Assembly: GCF_000717275.1 (NCBI RefSeq)
Contig: NZ_JNYV01000004.1
Span: forward strand, 186,001-250,000
Source: Kitasatospora arboriphila
GTDB lineage: Bacteria > Actinomycetota > Actinomycetes > Mycobacteriales > Mycobacteriaceae
Reading direction: 5' to 3'
DNA length: 64,000 nt
Below the pieces are notes generated by a model. The model saw nothing but the letters and a program-made list of their open reading frames with translations. It made no database searches and had not been told where the DNA came from. Of the stretch, positions 34,900-43,932 are shown piece after piece (within the stretch, counting starts at the first letter, position 1; each line of letters starts with the position of its first letter). The translations under genes were made by a program, and so were the position numbers.

Positions 34900-37284
34900 C
34901 TAGGACCACTTCCACTCGCGGATCTCCGGCATGTCCTCGAAGTGGGTGGTGACGTACTCGGTGTGGCGCTGCAGCTGCGATCGGCAGAACTCGGCGAGCT
35001 CCTGGCTGCGTTCTGGTACCCGACGGGTTCTGCGCAGGGCTTCCAGAACCAGGTGGTACCGGCTCATCTTGTTCTGCACCACCATGTCGAAAGCAGTTGT
35101 GGTGGTGCCCTGTTCGATGAAGCCGCGAACGTGGAACCGGTCGGCGCGAGTGCGGCCGTGCAGCTGCTGGTGGATGGCCCTCGGATAGCCGTGGAAAGCG
35201 AACACCACATCGGTTTCCGCGGTGAACAGATCGAGGAACTTCGATTCGGGCAGCCCGTGGGGATGTTCGTCCTGGGGCAACAGCACCATCAGGTCGACGA
35301 CATTGACCACGCGGACGCGCAACCAGGGAACCCACTCGCGCAGCAGATGTGCAGCGGCCAGGATCTCTTCGGTCGGCACGTCGCCCGCGGCGGCCAGCAC
35401 GATGTCGGGTTGTTCGGGGTCGGCGTCGTTGGTCTCGCCCTCGGTACCGGCCCACTCCCAGATCGATGCCCCGGCCTCGGCATGTTTGTGTGCCTGTTCG
35501 AGGGTCAGGTACTGAGGGTGCTTCTGCTTGTCGACCACGAGGACGTTGACGTGGTCGCGGCTGCGGAAGCAGTGGTCCGCCACCGAGAGCAGGGTGTTGG
35601 AATCCGGTGGCAGCCAGACGCGCACCACGCCGGGAGCCAGTGGGATGACGGCATCGATCAGGCCGGGTCCCTGATGGCTGAAACCGTTGTGGTCGTTACG
35701 CCAGCAGGTACTGGTGAGCAACACGTTGAGCGACGCCACCGGTTCGCGCCATGGCAATTCGGCGGCGTGCTGCAACCACTTGGTGTGCTGCACCAGCATG
35801 GAGACGCTCACCATCGCGAACGCCTCGTAGGTGGCGAAAAGACCGTGGCGGCCGGTCAGTAGATAGCCCTCGAGCCAGCCCTGGCACAGGTGCTCACTGA
35901 GAACCTCCATGACGCGACCCTCGGGCGACAGGTTGTCGTCGTTCTCGTTGGTCGGCAACTGCCAGCAGCGGTCGGTCTGCTCGAACACCGCCTGGAGCCG
36001 GTTCGAGGAGGTCTCATCCGGGCTGAACAGCCGGAACGATCCGCCGTGGTTCTCGTCCGAGTTGTCGCGGTAGATGTCGCGCATCAGCTCACCGAGCACC
36101 TTGGTGGTCTCGTAGGCGAGCGCGCCGGGCGCCTCGATGTCGAGGGCGTACGACTCGAGCGGCGGGATCTTGAGGGGAACCAGTGCTCGGCCGCCGTTGG
36201 CATACGGCGTCGCACCCATCCGCAGTTCACCCCTGGGTGCCAGGTCGGCGAGGTCGTCGATGAGTGCACCCGACTTGTCGAACAGGTCGTCCGGCTTGTA
36301 CGAGCGCAGCCACTCCTCGAGGAGTGCGAGGTGCTCGGGGTTCTCGCGGACCCCCGACAACGGGACCTGATGACTCCAGTGGGTGCCCTCGATCAGTTTG
36401 CCGTCCACCTCGTGGGGTCCCGTCCAGCCCTTGGGGGTGCGCATCACGATGGCCGGCCACTTGTCGCCGGTCGGGTTGCCTTCCCGGGCCCGGGTCTGGA
36501 TCTCGACGATCTTGTCGTGCGCGTTCGCAATCGCCTGAGCCATGGCCGGGAACACCTCGTGCGGGTCGTCGCCGCCGACGAAGACGGGCTCCCAGCCCTG
36601 ACCCGACAGGAACGCCGCGATGTCGTCGTCACTGCTCCGGCCGAAGACCGTGGGGCCGGCGATCTTGGCGCCGTTGAGGTGCAGGATCGGCAGCACCGCA
36701 CCATCGCGAGCCGGATTGAGGAACGCCGGGATCTTCCAGGAGCCGGCCAGGGGACCGGTCTCGGCCTCACCGTCGCCGACCACACACGCGACCACCAGAT
36801 CGGGGCTGTCGAAGGCGGCGCCCGCGGCATGGATGAGTGCGTACCCGAGTTCGCCGCCCTCGTGGATCGAACCCGGTGTCTGCACGCTCACGTGACTCGG
36901 GATGCCACCCGGCGTGGAGAACTGCCTGCACAGCGCTCGGAGCCCATCCGCATCCGGGGACACGTGCGGATAGATCTCGCTGTAGGTGCCCTCGAGATAG
37001 GTCGCTGCCACCAGCGCCGGGCCGCCGTGCCCGGGCCCGGTGATGTAGAGCCACTTCGAGTCGGTCTCGCGGATACGCCGGTTGAGGAGGGTGTAGATCA
37101 TCGAGAGCCCAGGACTCGTACCCCAGTGCCCGAGCAGGCGAGGTTTGATGTGCTCGACGCCGAGCGGCTCGCGCAGCAAGACGTTGTCCTGCAGATAGAT
37201 CTGCGCAACCGTCAGGTAGTTGGTCGCGGACCACCACCGCAGATCGAGTTCGAGTTCGGAATCGGTGTATCCGGCCAACGTCAT
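34900..37284 (-). CDS. xfp: Xylulose-5-phosphate/fructose-6-phosphate phosphoketolase
   Basis: This 794-residue thiamine diphosphate enzyme cleaves xylulose-5-phosphate or fructose-6-phosphate with phosphate to acetyl phosphate plus a sugar phosphate. The family hallmarks LGHWGTSPGLSMIYTLLNR, the GPGHGGPA stretch and GDGEAETGPLAGSWKIPAFL (cofactor pyrophosphate site) are present. So is HNGFSHQGPG, and the C-terminus includes FAFHGYPRAIHQQLHGR. Full length and no interruptions were seen. The ATG at 37284 has GAAGG 7 bases upstream. It stands alone, with no acetate kinase or phosphotransacetylase gene next to it. Confidence 0.95.
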   Translation of the reverse strand: MTLAGYTDSELELDLRWWSATNYLTVAQIYLQDNVLLREPLGVEHIKPRLLGHWGTSPGLSMIYTLLNRRIRETDSKWLYITGPGHGGPALVAATYLEGTYSEIYPHVSPDADGLRALCRQFSTPGGIPSHVSVQTPGSIHEGGELGYALIHAAGAAFDSPDLVVACVVGDGEAETGPLAGSWKIPAFLNPARDGAVLPILHLNGAKIAGPTVFGRSSDDDIAAFLSGQGWEPVFVGGDDPHEVFPAMAQAIANAHDKIVEIQTRAREGNPTGDKWPAIVMRTPKGWTGPHEVDGKLIEGTHWSHQVPLSGVRENPEHLALLEEWLRSYKPDDLFDKSGALIDDLADLAPRGELRMGATPYANGGRALVPLKIPPLESYALDIEAPGALAYETTKVLGELMRDIYRDNSDENHGGSFRLFSPDETSSNRLQAVFEQTDRCWQLPTNENDDNLSPEGRVMEVLSEHLCQGWLEGYLLTGRHGLFATYEAFAMVSVSMLVQHTKWLQHAAELPWREPVASLNVLLTSTCWRNDHNGFSHQGPGLIDAVIPLAPGVVRVWLPPDSNTLLSVADHCFRSRDHVNVLVVDKQKHPQYLTLEQAHKHAEAGASIWEWAGTEGETNDADPEQPDIVLAAAGDVPTEEILAAAHLLREWVPWLRVRVVNVVDLMVLLPQDEHPHGLPESKFLDLFTAETDVVFAFHGYPRAIHQQLHGRTRADRFHVRGFIEQGTTTTAFDMVVQNKMSRYHLVLEALRRTRRVPERSQELAEFCRSQLQRHTEYVTTHFEDMPEIREWKWS

Positions 37285-37483
37285 ATGCGCACCTTCTGGG
37301 TGTTTGCGGACAGGGCAACTTGATTATCGGGTGGGCTCGGGTGGCCCGCCACGGCTCGAGTACCCAAATGTCGAGAGTTCGCGCCGCCGTCACCAAGGAT
37401 TTGTTGTCCAACGAGATCGACTCGCTCACACTCCCACCGCGAGAGCACGCTCGCCCCCAGGTCCGGCAAGTATTGTCGGCACA

Positions 37484-38371
37484 GTGCACTTGTTCCTCCC
37501 GGCGCTGCTGGCGACTCTGTCGGCGCTCCTCGTCGCAACAGGGACACTCGTGCGTCAGCGCTCCTCGACGGCGTCGGGTGGGATCACCAAACGGTGGTGG
37601 CTCGGAGTACTGATCGCGGCCGCCGGGTTCGCGTTGCAGGCGGTGGCGCTCGGCCTCGGGTCGTTGCTTCTGGTGCAGCCGTTGATCGTGCTGTCGGTTC
37701 TGTTCGCACTGCCGATGGAGGCCTATCTCGACCACCGCCGCCTGAACTTCCACGAGTGGAAGTGGGGCATCATCCTCACCGTCTGCATCGCCGCGTTCGT
37801 GGTGATCGCCAGACCTGAGGCCGGGGGACACAACGTGTCGGCCGGAACCCTCGCGGGAACCATCGTCGTGGTGGTCGCGGTGCTCATCGGTCTGGTGGTC
37901 GCTGCCCGGCTGGTGTCACCGCATCACCGCGCGCTGCTGTTCGGATCGGCGTCGGGGCTGCTCACCGGAGTGCAGGCGTTTCTCCTCAAAGCGGTGGTGA
38001 CCCAGCTCGGGGAAAGCGTCGTGGAGGTCCTGACCCACCCGGAGATCTATCTGATCCTGCTCGTCGCCACCGCCTCGGTGATCACCCAGCAGCTCGCCTT
38101 CGCGGCCCACGATCTACAGACGTCGTTCCCGGCTATGACGGTGATGGAGCCCGCCGTGGCCATGGCACTCGGCGTGGTGCTGCTCGGTGAAAGCGTCGAC
38201 GTCAACATCTTCGACGGCATCATCGCCGGGCTGTCGTTGGTCATCATGCTGCGTGCGGTGTTTGTGCTCGCCAGACATGCGGCCGAGCGTGAGACCGAGT
38301 TCGAAGTGGCGTTCCCCAAAGCGCCCGCCCCTGCTCCCGGAGGGTCGGCAATGGGCCCGACCGACCACTAG
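37484..38371 (+). CDS. DMT-like multipass membrane protein, first of a pair
   Basis: This protein has 295 residues from the GTG at 37484, where the sequence becomes hydrophobic (LFLPALLATLSALLVATGTL). In-frame sequence further upstream overlaps the xfp promoter and is unlikely. About nine or ten membrane helices and the EamA/NIPA-like duplicated layout suggest a drug/metabolite transporter. Near the C-terminus is a stretch DLQTSFPAMTVMEPAVAMAL shared exactly with the next gene. It is followed by VVLLGE, a typical EamA end motif. The substrate is unknown. The next gene starts only 6 bases after its stop. Confidence 0.8.
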   Translation: MHLFLPALLATLSALLVATGTLVRQRSSTASGGITKRWWLGVLIAAAGFALQAVALGLGSLLLVQPLIVLSVLFALPMEAYLDHRRLNFHEWKWGIILTVCIAAFVVIARPEAGGHNVSAGTLAGTIVVVVAVLIGLVVAARLVSPHHRALLFGSASGLLTGVQAFLLKAVVTQLGESVVEVLTHPEIYLILLVATASVITQQLAFAAHDLQTSFPAMTVMEPAVAMALGVVLLGESVDVNIFDGIIAGLSLVIMLRAVFVLARHAAERETEFEVAFPKAPAPAPGGSAMGPTDH

Positions 38372-38377
38372 TCGCCT

Positions 38378-39193
38378 GTGGAGAACATCATGTCGGCGGT
38401 ACTGGCGGTCGCTGCCGCCTGCCTCATCGCCACCGGGACGGTCTTCCGGCAACGCGCGTCGGCGGCCAGTGGCGCCATCACACCGGGATGGTGGCTCGGT
38501 GCCGGTCTGGCGGTGTGCGGATTCTCCCTGCAGGCAGCAGCGCTGGGTCTCGGCTCGATCCTGTTGGTCCAGCCGCTGCTTGTCCTGGCCGTGTTGTTCG
38601 CCCTGCCACTCGAAGCGTGGTTCGACCATCGCAGGCCCACACGCACCGAATGGGCGTGGGGCGGCGCGCTGACCTGCTGTGTGGCCGTGTTCCTCTGTCT
38701 GGCCTCACCGAGATCCTCCGACAGCCGCCCCGACCCCATGTTCTTCGTGCTCACGGTGGTGGCCGTGCTCGCATGCCTCGCCGGTTTGGTGATCGCGGCC
38801 GAGAGTTGCAACAACCACATGCGGTCACTGTTCTATGGGCTCACCGCGGGGGCGTTGTTCGGGATCTCGGCGCTGCTCATCAAAGCCGTCATCGGACAGG
38901 CCACCGACGACCTGCCCCGGGTCGGCTTCCATCTCGAGATCTACCTGCTGCTCATCGTCATCGCCGCGGGTATCTACGCCCAGCAGCGAGGCTTCGGCTC
39001 GGGCGATCTCCAGACGTCGTTCCCGGCGATGACGGTGATGGAGCCGGCGGTGGCCATGGCGCTGGGCATGGCGCTTCTCTCCGAGCGGATCTCGGTCAGC
39101 GTGTGGGAGGCCGGGGTGGTGGGGCTGGCGCTTGTGGTCATGGTGGTCGCGGTGGTCGAACTGGCCCGGCACTCCGCCATCCGGGGCACCTGA
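38378..39193 (+). CDS. DMT-like multipass membrane protein, second of a pair
   Basis: This 271-residue paralogue of the preceding gene has the same start pattern (RQRASAASGAITPGWWLG against RQRSSTASGGITKRWWLG), the same LGLGS and VQPL block and the identical DLQTSFPAMTVMEPAVAMAL stretch. It arose by tandem duplication. The pair may work as a heterodimer, as in paired SMR transporters, or cover two substrates. GTG 38378 is the first start; ATG 38390 is an alternative four codons later. It lacks the polar C-terminal tail of its sibling. Confidence 0.8.
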   Translation: MENIMSAVLAVAAACLIATGTVFRQRASAASGAITPGWWLGAGLAVCGFSLQAAALGLGSILLVQPLLVLAVLFALPLEAWFDHRRPTRTEWAWGGALTCCVAVFLCLASPRSSDSRPDPMFFVLTVVAVLACLAGLVIAAESCNNHMRSLFYGLTAGALFGISALLIKAVIGQATDDLPRVGFHLEIYLLLIVIAAGIYAQQRGFGSGDLQTSFPAMTVMEPAVAMALGMALLSERISVSVWEAGVVGLALVVMVVAVVELARHSAIRGT

Positions 39194-39229
39194 GGACTGG
39201 AACCGGCCCGTCGGCGATGGCAGGGTGGG

Positions 39230-40627
39230 GTGATGACTGAATCGACCGCGGAGACAGACAGTTCGATCACCGAGTACGACGTCATCGTCATCGGAGGCGG
39301 CCCGGCAGGGGAGGTCGCCGCGCAGTACGCAACCGCCGGTTCTGATCGAACCGCCGCCATCGTCGAACACGAACTGCTCGGCGGGGAATGTTCCTACTGG
39401 GCCTGTATGCCGAGCAAGGCATTGCTCCGTCCGATCGAGGTGCATGCCGCGGCATCCAACCTCGAAGGAATCAAGGTCGGCGAGAAACTCAATCCCGAGG
39501 AACTGCTGCGTCGCCGCGACACCTGGGTGAGCCAGTACGAGGACGGGGGACAGGAGAAGTGGGCGACCGGCCTCGACATCGCCGTCCTGCGGGGCCACGG
39601 GGTCATCTCTGGCGAGCGCATGGTGACTGTCGACAACGGGGGCCAATGTCAGACGGTCCGTGCGCGCCTGGCGGTGATCGTGGCCACCGGCAGCACCGCC
39701 GTGATCCCCGACCTCTTCGCCGACGCACAGCCGTGGACGTCCCGCGATGCCACCGGGGTCAGAGAGATCCCGGGCTCGTTGATCGTGGTCGGCGGCGGTG
39801 TGGTCGCTTGCGAGGCCGCCACATGGATGGCAGCGCTGGGCAGCAAGGTCACCTTGCTCTCGCGCGGATCGCTGCTGGGGAAGACCGAACCCTTTGCCGG
39901 TGAGATGGTGGCCGAGGCGCTGACCGCCGCGGGCATCGATGTGCGTCAGCACGTCGACATCACCGAGGTGCGCCGACCGGTCTCCGCGGACACCGGCATC
40001 GGCCGCATCCACGGTGACCCGGCGACCGTGGTCGCCGGTGGGGAGGAGATCACCGCCGATGAAGTGCTGGTGGCGACTGGGCGCAGGCCCGCCCGCAGCG
40101 GCATCGGGCTGGACGACGTCGATGCCGAGGCGTCGTGGCTCTTCTTCGTGGGCGACGCGTCCGAGGGCCCGGCGCTCACCCACTGGGGCAAATATCAGGC
40201 CCGCAACGTGGGTCGGCTGATCGCCGCCCGTGCCGACGGGCGCCCCGACCCGGTTGTGCCCGACGGAGTTCCGGTGCCGCAGGTGATTTTCACCGACCCA
40301 CAGGTCGCGAGCGTCGGTCTCACCGAGCGAGAAGCGACCGACAACGGGATCGACGTGTCGATCGCCGAGATCGCCTTCGAGTCGGTGGCCGGATTCGGGC
40401 TGCTCCGCGACGACGCCCACGGCAAGGCGAGGCTGGTGATCGACAAGGCCGCCGGTGTCATCGTCGGCGCCACCTTTGTCGGTCCCGAAGTCGACGAACT
40501 CGTCCATGCGGCGACGATCGCCATCGTGGGCCGGGTTCCGGTCGACACGTTGTGGCACGCGGTGCCGTCTTACCCGACGGTCAGCGAAGTGTGGCTACGC
40601 CTGCTGGAGTCGTTGCCTGAGTCGTAG
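39230..40627 (+). CDS. Pyridine nucleotide-disulphide oxidoreductase (E3/MerA-like)
   Basis: This 465-residue FAD protein has the N-terminal GGGPAGEVAAQ dinucleotide motif. Its redox-active pair is in GGECSYWACMPSKAL (CxxxxC, a variant of CLNVGC), a second NAD(P) motif VVGGGVVACE follows and the ATG motif is LVATGRRP. The C-terminal dimerisation domain ends AVPSYPTVSEVWLRLLE. There, Tyr occupies the position of the catalytic His in the usual HPTxxE of lipoamide dehydrogenase and glutathione reductase, so it is probably not a genuine E3. It may reduce another disulphide or a quinone. It is read in the same direction as the DMT pair, 36 bases after it. Confidence 0.87.
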   Translation: MMTESTAETDSSITEYDVIVIGGGPAGEVAAQYATAGSDRTAAIVEHELLGGECSYWACMPSKALLRPIEVHAAASNLEGIKVGEKLNPEELLRRRDTWVSQYEDGGQEKWATGLDIAVLRGHGVISGERMVTVDNGGQCQTVRARLAVIVATGSTAVIPDLFADAQPWTSRDATGVREIPGSLIVVGGGVVACEAATWMAALGSKVTLLSRGSLLGKTEPFAGEMVAEALTAAGIDVRQHVDITEVRRPVSADTGIGRIHGDPATVVAGGEEITADEVLVATGRRPARSGIGLDDVDAEASWLFFVGDASEGPALTHWGKYQARNVGRLIAARADGRPDPVVPDGVPVPQVIFTDPQVASVGLTEREATDNGIDVSIAEIAFESVAGFGLLRDDAHGKARLVIDKAAGVIVGATFVGPEVDELVHAATIAIVGRVPVDTLWHAVPSYPTVSEVWLRLLESLPES

Positions 40628-40734
40628 GCCGGGCCAACTGCGCGCGGGATGTGAGGCAGGCGCAGGCTTTTCGTCCGGATACCGGCACTGCAACGCCTGC
40701 AGACAGACACAAAGCCTGCAAATTTCCTGGCGGC

Positions 40735-41406
40735 TCAGGCGCGCACCACAAACCAACCGTTCGCTGATTCCAGCGAGATGCCCGTGGGCGGGGGAGATGC
40801 TGTCTGGGTGCCACCGAGGCTGAACGGTCCGCCGTCGAACAGGGCGATGTCGGTGCAGGTGAACTCGCCGGCGATCACCTCGGCATCGAAAGCGGTGATA
40901 GTGACCTCGCAGCCGGTGTGCATGCTGTCGGCGAAGTAGGCCCCGTCGACCTGTAAGCCCATGAACGCGTCCTTGACCCGATGCGGGACGGTGGTCGGCA
41001 GGTTGCCTGTGTTCTCGCCGTCCACAGTGAGCAGGAGGCCGGCAGCCGTGTCGCCGAACCGGATGTCGATCTCCTTGTCGGTGGCGAACTCGCCGCCACC
41101 CGAATCGGTCTGCACCACAACGCATTTCTCGGTTCCGTCGGACAGTGCGACGGTATACGCGGCTACGCCGGTCTCGTAGTCGGTGGCCGGGGCGGGCTCG
41201 CTGACCGGCCCGGCCGGCGCCTTCCGCCCACATTCGCTGCCACCAGCGGCGGGTTCCGTGCTCGCCTCAGAGGTCGACGTGATTGCCGGCGAACTGGCCG
41301 GTACGGCTTCTCCCGAGTCGTCGGAGCAGGCGGAGAGAAGCCCCAGACACAGGGCACTCGCCCCAAGTGCGGTGGTGGTCATTCGGGTGGTGCGGGAGGT
41401 GAGCAC
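40735..41406 (-). CDS. Hypothetical lipoprotein
   Basis: This exported lipoprotein has 223 residues from the GTG at 41406, chosen because AAGGAG lies 5 bases upstream and because it gives a compact signal peptide. The lipobox LLSAC puts the lipidated Cys at about residue 27. The mature part is Ser/Ala/Glu-rich at first and then beta-rich with the pattern of a lipid-binding or antigen-like domain. I do not recognise the family. The ending reads NGWFVVRA. It stands between convergent and tandem neighbours without an obvious operon partner. Confidence 0.75.
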   Translation of the reverse strand: MLTSRTTRMTTTALGASALCLGLLSACSDDSGEAVPASSPAITSTSEASTEPAAGGSECGRKAPAGPVSEPAPATDYETGVAAYTVALSDGTEKCVVVQTDSGGGEFATDKEIDIRFGDTAAGLLLTVDGENTGNLPTTVPHRVKDAFMGLQVDGAYFADSMHTGCEVTITAFDAEVIAGEFTCTDIALFDGGPFSLGGTQTASPPPTGISLESANGWFVVRA

Positions 41407-41519
41407 AGTGTTCTCCTTGGCGCGGCGAGCAGGACGCACAAGAAGTTACCGCGACTTCATCGGCAGCGAAAGATCGTAAATTCACTCGAATGGCATCGGG
41501 GCCGACTCCCGCTCGCGAA

Positions 41520-42890
41520 CTACAGCATCGTCCCCGGGTTGAGGATGCCCAGGGGATCGACCGCGTTCTTGATCCGCTGCGTCAGCTCGATGACGTCGGG
41601 GCCCAGCTGATCAGTCAGCCAGCCCTTCTTCAAGCGTCCGACACCGTGTTCGCCGGTGATCGTGCCGCCGAGGCTGATCGCCAGGTCCATGATTTCCCCG
41701 AACGCGAGATTGGCACGTTCGGTCTCGTCGGGATCGTTGGGGTCGTGCACGATCAGCGGGTGCGTGTTGCCGTCGCCGGCGTGCGCGATGACGGAGATCA
41801 GCACCCGCCGGTCGGCGGCGATGGCCTCGATCCCGTCGATGAGATCCGGCAACTTGTGCAGCGGAACCCCGACATCCTCGAGTAGCAGGGGACCGATCTT
41901 CTCGACGGCGGGGATGGCGTACCGCCGCGCGGCGGTGAATGCCTCGCCCTCGTCGGGATCGGTGGTGGCGAACACCTCGCTGGCGCCGCAGGTGGTGAAT
42001 GCCTGCTCGATGACCTCGACCTCGGCGGCTCCGGCAGCGCCTGGCGCATCGGACTGGGCGACGAGCAGGGCACCGGCGGTGCGGTCGAGGCCCATCTTCA
42101 GCTGGTCCTCGACGGCATTGATCGCGACCTTGTCCATGAACTCGAGCATCGCGGGCCGGATGGTCGACGTGATCGCGAGGACCGCCTCGGAGGCGGCATG
42201 CACCGACGAGAAGGTGCCCACCACGGTCGACGCCGGCGGCTGTGGCGGCAACAGCCGCAAGGTCACCTCGGTGATGATGCCCAGAGTGCCCTCGCTGCCG
42301 ACGAACAGTTTGGTCAGCGACAGCCCGGCGCTGTCCTTGAGTCGCGGTCCGCCGAGGCGCACTGCGCGCCCATCGGCGAGCACCACTTCGAGGCCGAGGA
42401 CGTAGTCGCTCGTGACGCCGTACTTCACACAACACAGGCCGCCCGCGTTGGTTGCAGCGTTCCCGCCGATAGAGCAGATCTCGAACGACGACGGATCCGG
42501 CGGATACCAGAGTCCGTGTTCCTTGACCGCGGCCTTGACCTCTGCGTTGAGCAGTCCGGGCTGGCAGATCGCCGTACGGGTGACCGGATCGACGGTGATG
42601 TCGCGCATCTTCTCGGTGGTCAGGACGATGCCGCCGTCGATGGCGGTGGCTCCTCCGGACAGCCCGGTGCCGGCTCCGCGGGGAATCACCGGTACGGAGT
42701 TGGCGGCGCACCACATCACGGTCGCGACGACGTCCTCGGTGCTCGTCGCGCGGACCACCGCCATCGCGGTACCCGCGTCGGGGTCGAACGCCCGGTCCTG
42801 GCGGTAGCCCGCGATGATGTCCGGATCGGTGATCACCGTCCCCGCGGGCAGGGCCGTCACCAGGTCGTCCAACACCGTCTTCGTCGACAT
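41520..42890 (-). CDS. FAD-linked oxidase, GlcD/D-lactate dehydrogenase type
   Basis: This 456-residue protein has the vanillyl-alcohol-oxidase FAD-binding domain in its first half (PVIPRGAGTGLSGGATA, CSIGGNAATNAGGLCCVKYG, GSEGTLGIITEVTLRL). The FAD-oxidase C domain follows, with metal-binding His in SVIAHAGDGNTHPL and GTITGEHGVGRLKKGWL. It should oxidise a 2-hydroxy acid such as glycolate or D-lactate. The partner subunits GlcE and GlcF are not nearby, so it is probably a single-subunit enzyme. It is read leftwards after the flavodoxin gene, with a 71-base gap. Confidence 0.9.
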   Translation of the reverse strand: MSTKTVLDDLVTALPAGTVITDPDIIAGYRQDRAFDPDAGTAMAVVRATSTEDVVATVMWCAANSVPVIPRGAGTGLSGGATAIDGGIVLTTEKMRDITVDPVTRTAICQPGLLNAEVKAAVKEHGLWYPPDPSSFEICSIGGNAATNAGGLCCVKYGVTSDYVLGLEVVLADGRAVRLGGPRLKDSAGLSLTKLFVGSEGTLGIITEVTLRLLPPQPPASTVVGTFSSVHAASEAVLAITSTIRPAMLEFMDKVAINAVEDQLKMGLDRTAGALLVAQSDAPGAAGAAEVEVIEQAFTTCGASEVFATTDPDEGEAFTAARRYAIPAVEKIGPLLLEDVGVPLHKLPDLIDGIEAIAADRRVLISVIAHAGDGNTHPLIVHDPNDPDETERANLAFGEIMDLAISLGGTITGEHGVGRLKKGWLTDQLGPDVIELTQRIKNAVDPLGILNPGTML

Positions 42891-42961
42891 GTTTCGCAGC
42901 GTAATCGTCGCTGTCGGGAGGTGCCGCGAAGTCGCCGATCAGTGCCGGCGCCCCGGGTGCG

Positions 42962-43420
42962 TCAGCGCAGCGCGGGAGAGATGAGCGGGGAGATCTGCTG
43001 CGCCCATTCGGCCGCCTGCACCTTGGCGCTCACCTTCGACGACGCATCGTGGCGCCCGTGCTCGCCCACCTGGGTGGCGCCGAGTTCGGTGAGCTTTTCG
43101 GCCATGATCTCGCCGCCGCGGTTGTAGGTGTCGTCGTAGACGCTGTCGCCGAGGCCGAACATGGCAAAGCGGAGACCGTCGAGGGCGGGCTTCTCGTCGT
43201 CGAGGGCCTCGGCGAACGGCTCGGCTCCGGTGGGCAGTTCACCTTCGCCATAGGTGGAGCAGACCACCACGTAGAAGTCCTCGGCGGAGAGGTCTTCGAC
43301 GGCGAACTCGGACATGTCGTACATCGACACATCATGGTTCTCGGCCAGCACGTCGGAGATGGAATCGGACACCACTTCGGCGGTTCCGGTCTCGCTGCCG
43401 TACAGGATCACAACAGACAT
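42962..43420 (-). CDS. Flavodoxin (MioC-like)
   Basis: This 152-residue flavodoxin carries one FMN as an electron carrier. The phosphate loop is YGSETGTAEVVSD at the N-terminus, and the FMN-stacking region is CSTYGEGELPTG with MFGLGDSVYDDTYN further on, as in MioC and sulfite reductase flavodoxin domains. It is cytosolic and acidic. ATG 43420 has GAGAGAAG-type sequence upstream. It may serve the LLM or P450-like redox genes of the region, but no specific partner is indicated. Confidence 0.92.
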   Translation of the reverse strand: MSVVILYGSETGTAEVVSDSISDVLAENHDVSMYDMSEFAVEDLSAEDFYVVVCSTYGEGELPTGAEPFAEALDDEKPALDGLRFAMFGLGDSVYDDTYNRGGEIMAEKLTELGATQVGEHGRHDASSKVSAKVQAAEWAQQISPLISPALR

Positions 43421-43672
43421 CTTCTTCTCTCTCCATCCGGTCTCGTCGGCAACTGAGGGTACCCTATGTTGCAGTAGGTGCCGGGTGCCCGATCAGCGAT
43501 TTTAGCGATCGCCGGGTCAACTTCACAGTCCGTGCCGCCTGGGGATGTTGCCGTCTGGTGGCCTGCGTGTCGGCGCGGCGCGGGGACCACGGCTGCCCAG
43601 GGATAATCACCTGACATCGCCGACTCGGCTCGATACGCTCCGAGGGACGATGTTCAAGCAAAGGAGCAGTCG

Positions 43673-43834
43673 ATGGCCGAAGATTCAGAGACCAAACGTA
43701 AGTTCCGAGAAGCGTTGGAGCGCAAAAAGAATCGCGATCTGCCCACCGGTGATCACAAGGATTCGGCGTCCAAGGCGTCCGGCCAGCACGGGCCTGAAGG
43801 CGGCCCGCATCAGTTCCGTCGCAAAACCGGGTAG
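43673..43834 (+). CDS. DUF5302 family small protein
   Basis: This 53-residue, highly charged protein matches the short DUF5302 family of Mycobacteriales. It has KRKFREALERKKNRD near the start and GPEGGPHQFRRKTG at the end, with a Lys/Gly/His/Ser-rich middle. AAAGGAG is 5 to 6 bases before the ATG. Family members are widespread and uncharacterised; the charge pattern suggests a disordered or nucleic-acid-binding peptide. It lies between flavodoxin and the mmsA operon. The 252-base gap before it shows no other gene. Confidence 0.8.
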   Translation: MAEDSETKRKFREALERKKNRDLPTGDHKDSASKASGQHGPEGGPHQFRRKTG

Positions 43835-43868
43835 TTCTGAACAGGTCATCTGCTGCCGGGGCTCGCAT

Positions 43869-43892
43869 TACTAGGAAGTCCTAGTATATAGT
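43869..43892. promoter_or_regulatory. Operator-like palindrome and -10 before mmsA
   Basis: TACTAGGAAGTCCTAGTA (43869-43886) has perfect 8-bp arms around AG. It directly abuts TATAGT at 43887-43892, a plausible -10 element. A dimeric regulator bound here would cover the promoter spacer. The site lies 41-64 bases before the mmsA start and probably controls mmsA-fadE9-mmsB. Which regulator binds is unknown. Confidence 0.6.
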
Positions 43893-43932
43893 GACGGGGA
43901 CAACACGGCAGTAGATGACTTGTGAGGACCCC

